Shown one piece after another: positions 1 through 8,469 of a DNA stretch of 64,000 nucleotides. The notes beneath the pieces were generated by a model. It had not been told where the DNA came from. It did not search any database and saw nothing but the letters and a program-made list of their open reading frames with translations. This DNA comes from Viola odorata (Eukaryota > Streptophyta > Magnoliopsida > Malpighiales > Violaceae). The position numbers were made by a program, and so were the translations under genes. Numbering within the stretch: the stretch's first letter is position 1; every line of letters begins with the position of its first letter. The stretch covers positions 75,289,352-75,353,351 of the forward strand of contig OY829537.1 of NCBI GenBank assembly GCA_963691705.1. Direction: 5' to 3'.

Positions 1-1
1 T

Positions 2-1348
2 AAAACGATCGCTACTCGCAGGACCTCTGCTAGGCCTTCTCGTTTTCTTGAAGATTGGCTTCCTCCTCGCGGCAAGAGAGTAGCTCGAAGCGATCCTGTG
101 CCTGAGAAAATTGACAGTGATAGCGAGAGCATGGACCCCGGTCCCGAGTTACGTCATGCTACTCTTGCTCAACGGATGAAACTCAGGTCGAGGAGGAACG
201 ACAATGCGGCGGAATCCACTGAGGACGATAGCGAGGAGATTGCAAGAGAGACGGAACGTCTCGTGAAGAGGGTTCGCAAAGAGAGGACCGACCCGCCGGT
301 TTTCCCTTCAAAGGAAGCTAACGTGGTCCCCACTGAGGAAGTTAGCGCTTCTCATGTCGCGAGCACTTCACAAGTGGCGGAGGTCGTCGAAGTGTTTTCC
401 AGCGTTCCTTCTGAAGATAACGAAACCCCAGCGGCTGCGGCCTCTTCTTTGTCATCGGACCCTCCTACTTCTCCGATAGGTTCCTTTATCCCAGAAGTCG
501 CGTTACCAGTTTCAGAGTCAAGTGCTCCTCCTAATTCTTCTCCACGGAATCCCCACCCTTTATTCCTATCTTCAATTTCGGGCATTGGCGATTCCGCAAA
601 AAGTTGTTCACCTCCTTATATCGCCAACCTCTCTCCTCAGAGTCCTCAAGGCCCTACTGGATATCAGCTGGATTTGTCCTCTTTTGGCACCGACGGGCTC
701 CGCGCCTTGGGGATATCGGATCCGTTATCGCGGGAAGAGCCTGTGGGTCCAATAGTGGGCCAGATGTTTACTTCCTCCAAGGACAAGGAGGAGTTTTTAC
801 GGCATGCCCCCGAGACACGACAATCACATATTATGAACGACATGCTGGCTAGCTTTCGGAAACTTCATTATTTCCTTGAAGATCAGCGTAGCAAAACTCG
901 GCCCTCTTCCGCTCTGCAGGAACAGTTAGATGCGGCTCAGGCGAAGGCGAAAGAGCTATCGCAGTTGCAAGAGCGAACCCAGGCAGAGTTAGCTGATTGT
1001 CGTGCGGAGCTATCACGAGAAAATTCAAAGGGGAAGGCGAAAGCAGAGCTACTGGAGGCGGAATTAGTGGTGGCTGATAAAAAGAACATCTTCCTCCGCG
1101 AAGAGTTATCATCTCGTGATGCCGATTTGGCCAAAGTTCCCTCAAGGATAACCTGGTGGAAGAATAAGACCATCGAGGTCTGTATCGCAGGATTTATGGA
1201 TCTCCATATCCGCGGGGCCGTCAGTTCATCCATGCTGGCCGATTATGCTTCCCAAAAGATAAAAGATCTTGGCGAAAGCGAAAAGGATTTTCCTTCTTCT
1301 GGGGGGAAGCAAGGGAACGATCACGGCGAGGCACATGATGACTCTTGA
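2..1348 (+). CDS. Antisense ORF 1 of E1 (C-terminal part, open at left edge)
   Basis: The frame is open from base 2 to the stop at 1346-1348, so the true start lies outside the window; I see no convincing ATG context inside. The product is acidic and low in complexity at first (Ser/Glu/Pro-rich, residues about 1-230), then has a segment around 'LASFRKLHYFLED' followed by a predicted coiled coil rich in Glu, Lys, Ala and Leu. The same arrangement recurs in the C-terminal half of antisense ORF 2 ('MMKFHYWAEEVKRQLATL'), so the two ORFs are paralogous. It lies on the strand opposite gag-pol of E1. Such ORFs are known in Tat elements (for example gene23 of Grande), and their function is unknown. 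It shows no stops, unlike ORF 2. Confidence 0.7.
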   Translation, partial: KTIATRRTSARPSRFLEDWLPPRGKRVARSDPVPEKIDSDSESMDPGPELRHATLAQRMKLRSRRNDNAAESTEDDSEEIARETERLVKRVRKERTDPPVFPSKEANVVPTEEVSASHVASTSQVAEVVEVFSSVPSEDNETPAAAASSLSSDPPTSPIGSFIPEVALPVSESSAPPNSSPRNPHPLFLSSISGIGDSAKSCSPPYIANLSPQSPQGPTGYQLDLSSFGTDGLRALGISDPLSREEPVGPIVGQMFTSSKDKEEFLRHAPETRQSHIMNDMLASFRKLHYFLEDQRSKTRPSSALQEQLDAAQAKAKELSQLQERTQAELADCRAELSRENSKGKAKAELLEAELVVADKKNIFLREELSSRDADLAKVPSRITWWKNKTIEVCIAGFMDLHIRGAVSSSMLADYASQKIKDLGESEKDFPSSGGKQGNDHGEAHDDS

Positions 1349-1957
1349 TTGATCCATTAAAGGACCTTACTATTTGTTTTTCCTGTCTTGTAATAATGCC
1401 ATATCGCTCGGCGATATCAGTACATTGTCGTTTGGGCGATATCTTGTTTATTTCGCTTTCTCGCGTTGTCTTGAGGGCTGCCTTTTAATTAACGTCGTCT
1501 TTCGTCGTTTCCTTTCTTGTAATATCGCCTTTGTTTTTCAGAAAGTCACATCTGCTTTTCAGAGCATTTATTGCTCGCGACCCTTCCGTCAGTGCACGGG
1601 AAAAGTCATGATGGTCTAGGCACACGTGTCCGTTTCTTCTGCCTCTTCACCTTTGTTTAAAACTTTTGACAAAATCGAAACGTTTGTTGCGCTTCTCTAG
1701 AGTTGTACTCATTGCTTGAGTCTTATCCCTCATTCCGCTCCAACACAACGACTGTAGCATTTGCCGTTTCCTTTTAATTACTAGGGTTATAAACCGTCTT
1801 TATTTCTTCCCTTTTCTTTTTCACTCCCCTTTCTGATATTATTTCCCCGCCGTCTTGTTCTTCTTACCTCTACTCAGGCTTTCGAAGTTCTTTCCTCTTA
1901 AAGGTACTTTCTTCTACTTTCCTTCATCTTCTCGATTTCTATTTCTTTGCTTCTGCC
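1349..1957 (+). promoter_or_regulatory. Spacer with probable promoter and leader for antisense ORF 2
   Basis: No gene is visible in this 609-bp spacer. It contains four GCGATA/TATCGC motifs between about 1400 and 1515. A TATAAA box lies at 1788-1793, followed by a pyrimidine-rich leader of the kind found in plant mRNAs, and the ATG at 1958 has a favourable GCCATGGC context. This arrangement suggests that the second antisense ORF is transcribed from its own promoter rather than from the LTR. That is inference from layout only. Confidence 0.45.
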
Positions 1958-4292
1958 ATGGCAAAGACTCGCCGTTCTGAGTCAAAATCCATAGATGAGA
2001 AGAAAATGGATACCACAGTTAGTGTGATTACTACCGAGGCCATTCTCCGGGAGCACTTGGCCACTCACGGTGCCGTTATTCCTGATGGCTACCAAGCCAT
2101 AGCCGCCCCTGGGTCAGTACGTTTGAACAGCGTTCTGGCCGGCAACCGTAGGGTCTTATACGCCCAGATGTTTCACTATGGTTTCCGGCTCCCTATCGAT
2201 CCTTTCGTCAAAGATTTGCTTATTGCTGGCAATTTTAATCCTGCCCAGTTAGCCCCAAATGCATATTGCTGTGTTTATGCCTTCTTGGAACTTTGTAGAT
2301 ATAAGGGGATTACTTCCCCTTCTCTTTTGTTGCTTAGATCCCTTTTCAAATTGATGAAGTGTCGGGGTGTGATAACCATATCGCCCCGCTTTGACGATGA
2401 TTCTCTCAAGTCTTTTACTTGGAAATTACTCCATATCGAGTCTTCTGTCGAGGCTTGGAAAAAGGAGTTCTTTCTGGTAGATCTTCCTGACACTCCTGGT
2501 CCCGAGTGGCGCTCTGGGTTTAACCAGGACGTCCAGGATGGCCTTTGGAGTCGGCCAGAGACACTTCCCGCTCGTGAACAAGGATGGTTGGACACCTTAC
2601 TCCAACTGGAGATTAGCGTTCACATTCGACTTGCGGCCTGTAGAACGGCCATTCAAGATTGTGTTAGGCGTGAGTATCGCGTTACTCTTTTTCCTTTCCT
2701 CGCTAATACTAACGCTGACATCATTTTGCGGTTTGCAGCGACGGATCCTGCTTACAGACCAGAGAGTGTAAGAAGGCGTTTAAAGAGAGCTCGGGACAGG
2801 GAAGACAGGGAGAGAGCTGCTTTGGAAGCCACTGATACTCCTTCTGAGTTACCGGCTACTTCTGCGAATCTCGCTCAAGTATCCTCCTCTTCTGTGGGTG
2901 AAGGGAATACTGACATTCCTGAAGGTGTGCCCATCGTGACCGTTGCTGCTCCTTCGTCTTCTCAGGCCCCTAAGGCCATTGCCAGAGGAAAAAGGAAGAA
3001 AAGAACGCGAAGTATCGCCACTCTTACTCCTTCTCCCGACGCTGCGGGCTCTTCGGAGGCACCTCCTCCTTCCAACACTGCTACCGTAAGCGTGTTTTTA
3101 ATCGCGATATGTTACGCATCGATATTTATCGCTATCTGATTCATCTTTCTTTCCTTTGTAGGAAACTGTTGTAGTTGCTGCTCCCATTCCCTCAGGCGAT
3201 ATGGATCTGACCTATGTGCTGACGGGCGCCTCAAAGAGGGCCCGTATAGAGGGCGAGGGTGAGAACATATCCTCTCCTAACGTCGCGAGGGAGGGCGACC
3301 CTATCACTGCTCTTGATTCTGCCACGGTTCCTCCACTTGGACATTCTACGGAAGTTTTGGGGAATCTGGGTGGTGTTGACCCCTTTGGCTCTTCGCCCAA
3401 TTCCTTTGGTGGGCCTATCCATTCATTTCCCTCTCATTTAGGCTATTAGGACGTCCTGCAGGATTTCGCGGGCTATCAGCCTCATGGTGTTTTCCTGGCT
3501 CCGGGCAGTTCTTCCTCATAGGTCCGCGCTCCCGCCCCCCTGGCTTTCACTCCTTCAAGCGTTCCTTGGCGGCAACGCTATGGTGAAGGCGGAAGCACTT
3601 TTAATTTTGCGGCAGATCTTTGCCCGCTAAATGGGGTTGGCGAAGTGACCCATCAAGTTGAATTATTCGATTTCCGTGCCCGTGGCTTGGCAGCCATCGG
3701 GGGCGATGGTTCAGATGAGGTTTCTGCCCTGCTGGCTTCTCAGATTCTAGCGTCATCTGCGGAACGGGAGACCTTTCTTTCTCTGACTGATGACGACAAG
3801 GCGAGCTTCCTCCGCACTGGCCTCTTCTCCAGTATGATGAAATTCCACTATTGGGCTGAGGAGGTGAAGCGTCAACTTGCTACCCTTCGTTCCGTCTCAG
3901 CGGAGCTATCCCAGGAGCGGAATGATAAGAAAAAGGTGCTGGAAGAGCGTTCCAGAGTTATACTAGATCATCAGGATCTACAAAAGCGGCCTTCCGCGCT
4001 GGAAAAAGCTTTGGCAGAGGAGCAGGCTAAAGTGACTGCTTTGGAAAATGAGAAGTCAGCGTTGGAGAAGGAGAAGGCGACTTTGGCGGAAGAGTCAGCC
4101 GATATGAGCTGGTGGCATGCCGAACAGACTGCCAGTGTTCTGGTTAAGTGTTTCGAAGAAATCCACGGGGTAGATGCCTACAAGGGCGAAGAGGTTGCGA
4201 AAGCCTTTCTACAGAAATCTGCCCATATCCAGGAGGCAGGCTATCGCCAAGCCAAAGCCGCGGGTTGGAAACGAAGAATCCCCGAGAGCTGA
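1958..4292 (+). pseudogene. Antisense ORF 2 of E1: PF04195-like 'putative gypsy type transposon' protein, intron-containing, two stops
   Basis: The N-terminal part (about residues 25-240) has the pattern of PF04195 plant retrotransposon-associated proteins: 'FHYGFRLPIDPF', then the Pro-Asn-Ala region and a Trp-rich end. The C-terminal part (3645-4292) is a Glu/Lys coiled coil homologous to antisense ORF 1. Two introns are likely. One is 2670-2738, 69 nt, with donor GTGAGT, CTAAC branch-like sequence and TTTGCAG acceptor; it is a multiple of three, so the frame also reads through it. The other is 3086-3161, 76 nt, donor GTAAGC and acceptor TTTGTAG, and it joins the two frames in phase 0. Exon 3 has in-frame TAG stops at 3447-3449 and 3519-3521, so this copy is probably not functional. 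Start chosen by Kozak context. The molecular role is unknown. Confidence 0.72.
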
Positions 4293-5391
4293 TATGTCAT
4301 GGCACTCTGCCGTTCCTTCTAGCGATAAGCATCACCTAGTTTTTGTCTTTTATGCCTACGGCATGATCATTTTGAACATTGGATCTTTGTAAATCCTTGA
4401 GATGCCTTTTAATATATCTAAGCAATCTCTTATCACTGTTCTTCCTTTGTATTTGTCTCCTCACGAGACTTCTTTTATCACTGAGGTTGACTTATCCTCA
4501 TAGTGTGCTTACTTTGTCAAACAAACCCTTAGTATTTCCACCAAAATGACTAACGTCTATATCGGGTAGGCCTTTCGATAAGCTTATCGGTGTCATGACC
4601 ACAACTCCTTCCGCTGTTCGGGAGTATTCTGCACATTTCTAATTGTAGATCATCAGTAACAAAACGAGTTTTGAGAGAGAGTGATTTACCCGTAGGAGCC
4701 TTTCCGCTGCCGTCACAGGGCTTTATCACGGAACCCGTTTCGAATCGCGTTTCCCCTCAGTTCTATACTTCGCCAGGGATACTCATCCGGTTACTAACTG
4801 GAATTACGCGATTCTCCACGTTTCCCTTATCTCTCGATCGGCCTCAAAAGTGCCTCATCTCATGAGCAGTCGGATCAAGACTCTCGCAAGGCTAGGAATT
4901 TTCACTTTTAGGCGTTGACCTCTTGTTTAGAACCGTGTCCTTTCTTAATGGTTTAGCTATACTAGCCCGACCGTTAAGATAGGATTCTTGTTTCTAAACA
5001 GAGTTTCTATTTCTTTGGGACGTGTCTTGTCTTGATGTACCGTCTCCACGAGAACGGCCAGCACAAGAAAAGAACTTTTCACTCCCAAAGATTCCGGGCG
5101 GTGCCCTCACTTAGTGAGCCATCTGATCAAGATCGGTCATCACAAGGATAGGACTTTTCACCCCCGGGAGCGTCAAGGATTTTTCTATCCGACACTAATC
5201 AAGGATACACTGGGTCGTGCCCTCACTTAGTGGGTCATCTGATCAAGACCGACCATCACAAGGATAAGACTTTTCACTCCCAGGGTATCCCCCTTTTTAT
5301 CTGCACAAAAGCAACCACAAACCCACGAAAACTCTCATATCGAGCGTTAGCCACGGTTAGGGTTGTCATAATTCAAATAGTGCAGATAAAA
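4293..5391. repeat. E1 non-coding segment with degenerate direct repeats of about 116 bp
   Basis: There is no credible ORF between the antisense ORF 2 stop and the integrase stop. A unit beginning GTGCCCTCACTTAGTG occurs at 5101 and again at 5217 (spacing 116 bp), each followed by a conserved 'CTGATCAAG..CG' block and a 'GACTTTTCACYCCC' block. More diverged copies of the same blocks can be seen near 5026-5100 and 4855-4915. This is the 3' untranslated side of gag-pol, in minus orientation, a place where Tat/Ogre elements are known to accumulate tandem repeats. Confidence 0.6.
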
Positions 5392-8300
5392 TTAAACTCT
5401 AGAGTAATATAATTTCAAACGAGCGATATTCCAAGAGTTGGATAGGGGTGTACCGTCAAGTATCTCCAGGCGATAGGCTCCTCTCCCCACAACGTGGGTG
5501 ACGCGATATGGTCCTTCCCAGTTAGGGCTAAGTTTCCCCATTCGCTGTCCAGCCGCTCGCCGGTCTCGGAGCACCAGGTCACTAATTTTCAGCAATCGCT
5601 CTTTCACATGCCTGTTATGATAACGGGCCATTTTTCGTTTATAATACTGCGTTTTCAGGAGGACTTCTCGAACCTCTGGTAACGCGTCCAGGTTAGCACG
5701 TAACCGTTCCTCATTTAGTTCCTCACGAAAGTGAGCCACCCGTAAGCTCATGGCCCCGATTTCCACTGGCGTTACGGCTTCAGTTCTGAAAGCCAACGCG
5801 AAAGGCGTTTCTCCAGTGCTAGTTTTCACAGTCATGCGGTATGCCCATATCACATATGGCAGCTCGTCAGCCCACTTCTTTTTAGACCCCTCCAGGTTTT
5901 TCTTGATACCACTGAGGATGCTCCTATTAGTTACTTCCGCCTGTCCGTTGGTTTGTGGGTGAGCCACAGAAGAAAATCGCTGCTCAATCCCAAATTCCGA
6001 GCATTGGTCTTTAAAGAATTGGCTAGTAAACTGGGTCCCGTTATCGCTGACAAGGATACGAGGCACCCCGAATCTCATGATGACTTGGTGTTTGAAAAAA
6101 CGCCATGTTTTTTCTGCCGTGATTGTGGCAACCGCTTCAGCTTCCGCCCACTTTGTAAAATAGTCCACAGCCACTATTACAAATTTCAGTTGGGATCTCG
6201 CCTTTGGAAATGGACCCAGGATATCAATCCCCCATTTGGGGAAAGGACAAGGGGCGATGATTTCAGATATTTCAGTGGCTGGACGTCGAGGAATTTTGGC
6301 GAATTCCTGACACTTGGGACAAGTTTGCACGTACTTGTGGCAATCCCTTCGTATGGTGGGCCAGTAGAATCCTGATCTGAAAACTTGTGCCGCCATGGTG
6401 CCACCCGACACGTGCATTCCGCATATCCCTTCATGGATTTCACGCAGGGTGTGAAGACCCTCTTGTTCAGTTATACATTTGGCGGCGGGGTGAGAAAAAC
6501 ATCTCCGAATAAGCTCCCCGTCATAGTACGGGCAGCGAGCAGCCTGTTTCAACACTTTCATCTTTTCAGCGTTACCTTCAGGTAGCTCTTCGTGCTTTAA
6601 GTACTTTATTACTGGAATTCGCCAATCATTCTCGAGCTCATTCACACATAAGGAGGCTTGTTCCTCCATGAAGGACGGCACCGATAGCTCACGATAATAC
6701 ACACCCTTTGGTATTGATGCTTCCGGATTTGCGGCCAGCTTGGCAAGGTAATCGGCTTCAGCATTTTCCTCTCTAGGAACGTGCTCGAAGCTGATTTGCA
6801 TGCCCTCTTTCTTTATCTCCGTTAACTCTCGCGTTACCTTAGCGAGGTACTGCACCATGATAGGTTCTCGGGCCTGAGAGTGTCCTGAGACCTGGTCAAT
6901 TATTAATTTGGAATCCCCACAAATTTTCAGACGCAGGTCTCCTGTCTGGCCAGTATCGCGCCTCCCTTTAGAAGAAAATTGTCGCCCTATTCTGAGTCCA
7001 GCTAGCAACGCCTCATATTCGGCTGCGTTATTGGACAAAGGCTGTAAGATTCGGATAGCATACCGTATCCGCATATCGTGCGGCCCGTTTATGAAGATTC
7101 CGGCCCCCGCCAATTCTTGGTTCTTGGCTCCGTCCACATGAACGATCCAAAGGTCCGTATATGTTTCAGGGAATGGGAGATCCATATCGTTCCATTCCGC
7201 TTCAGGTACACCACTCAGAGGGTCCTCCGTGAAGGTACATTCCGCTATGAAGTCAGCCAGGACCTGAGCCTTTACGGATGGTCGGGACTGGTATCTTAAA
7301 CCATACTGCTCGAGCTCTAGCGCCCAGATCAACATTCTGCCTGAAGATTCAGGCTTTCGAAATATCCTCTTCAAGGGCTGGTCTGTAAGCACAATGATAG
7401 GATAAGACTGGAAGTATCGGTCCATCTTACGGGCGGCCTGTATGAGGGCGAACGCTATTTTTTCAATGCGGGCGTATCGCAATTCCGCGTCCTTTAAAAC
7501 GTGACTCACAAAATACACTGGGCGATGAGAGTGGTTATCGTCTCGAACGAGGACGGCACTGACCACTTCGTCCGCTGCGCCCAAGTATAAGTATAAGGTA
7601 TCGCCTGCCTCAGGCCTTGTCAATAATAAATCAGATGATAAATATTCTTTCAAGTCCATGAACGCTTGTTCACATTCCGGGGTCCACCCAAACGTGGCTT
7701 TCTGGCGTATGACTTTAAAGAAGGGGAGGCACTTTTCTCCTTGCTTGGAGATGAACCGTCCTAGGGCGATGACGCGCCCTGTCAGTCTTTGTACTTCCTT
7801 AACGGTTCTTGGCGATATCATGTCATGTATGGCCTTAACCTTGGAAGGATTAGGCTGGATACCTTTCTGGCTAACCACGTAGCCCAAGAATTTACCCGTC
7901 TGAAATGCAAACATGCACTTTCGGGGATTTAGCTTCATGCGATATCTTTTCATCACCTCAAGAACTTCCTTTAGATCTCGTAGGTGATTCTGAAAATTAG
8001 CGCTCTTCACCAGTATGTCATCAACGTATGCTTCCACGTTTCTCCCTATTTGTTCCTCAAAAATTTTATTGGCCAATCGTTGAAACGTGGCTCTCGCGTT
8101 CTTCAGCCCAAATGGCATCGCTGTATAACAATACGTGGCTTTAGGAGTAAGGAAAGCAGTCTTCTCCTCATCCTCCAGAGCCATAGGGATTTGATGATAT
8201 CCGGAGTTGGCGTCCAACGAGCTTAGATACGCATACCCGGCAGTTTGGTCAACCAACTGATCTATGCGAGGGAGCGGGTAGCAATCTTTAGGACAAGCAT

Positions 8301-8469
8301 CGTTCAAATCAGTGAAGTCAATACACATACGCCAATCTCCATTGGGCTTGGGAACAAGAACCGGGTTGGCTAACCAAGTGGGATACTGTACTTCGCGAAT
8401 GAAACCCGCGTTAAGGAGCTTAGCAACTTCCTTTTCTACGGCTGACGCCTTTTCAGTAGAGAACGCCAG
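5392..8469 (-). CDS. pol: E1 pol: reverse transcriptase, RNase H, second (archaeal-type) RNase H, integrase
   Basis: In the same frame as gag-protease and separated from it only by the TGA at 8470-8472; the first internal ATG is at 8328. Domains from that ATG: RT about 1-180, with catalytic YVDD in 'AYVDDILVKS'; Ty3-type RNase H about 210-375; a second RNase H about 395-545, with HVDGA, AEYEA and CGDSK acidic residues; integrase with an HHCC zinc finger ('CPKCQEF'), the DDE core ('GIDILGPFP', 'VSDNGTQF', 'NGQAEVTNR') and a C-terminal GPY-type module ('WEGPYRVTHVVGRGAY'). It makes and integrates the cDNA of the element. The dual RNase H places it in the Tat clade. No other stop interrupts these 3 kb, so decay is slight. 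Confidence 0.92.
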   Translation of the reverse strand: MAFSTEKASAVEKEVAKLLNAGFIREVQYPTWLANPVLVPKPNGDWRMCIDFTDLNDACPKDCYPLPRIDQLVDQTAGYAYLSSLDANSGYHQIPMALEDEEKTAFLTPKATYCYTAMPFGLKNARATFQRLANKIFEEQIGRNVEAYVDDILVKSANFQNHLRDLKEVLEVMKRYRMKLNPRKCMFAFQTGKFLGYVVSQKGIQPNPSKVKAIHDMISPRTVKEVQRLTGRVIALGRFISKQGEKCLPFFKVIRQKATFGWTPECEQAFMDLKEYLSSDLLLTRPEAGDTLYLYLGAADEVVSAVLVRDDNHSHRPVYFVSHVLKDAELRYARIEKIAFALIQAARKMDRYFQSYPIIVLTDQPLKRIFRKPESSGRMLIWALELEQYGLRYQSRPSVKAQVLADFIAECTFTEDPLSGVPEAEWNDMDLPFPETYTDLWIVHVDGAKNQELAGAGIFINGPHDMRIRYAIRILQPLSNNAAEYEALLAGLRIGRQFSSKGRRDTGQTGDLRLKICGDSKLIIDQVSGHSQAREPIMVQYLAKVTRELTEIKKEGMQISFEHVPREENAEADYLAKLAANPEASIPKGVYYRELSVPSFMEEQASLCVNELENDWRIPVIKYLKHEELPEGNAEKMKVLKQAARCPYYDGELIRRCFSHPAAKCITEQEGLHTLREIHEGICGMHVSGGTMAAQVFRSGFYWPTIRRDCHKYVQTCPKCQEFAKIPRRPATEISEIIAPCPFPKWGIDILGPFPKARSQLKFVIVAVDYFTKWAEAEAVATITAEKTWRFFKHQVIMRFGVPRILVSDNGTQFTSQFFKDQCSEFGIEQRFSSVAHPQTNGQAEVTNRSILSGIKKNLEGSKKKWADELPYVIWAYRMTVKTSTGETPFALAFRTEAVTPVEIGAMSLRVAHFREELNEERLRANLDALPEVREVLLKTQYYKRKMARYHNRHVKERLLKISDLVLRDRRAAGQRMGKLSPNWEGPYRVTHVVGRGAYRLEILDGTPLSNSWNIARLKLYYSRV

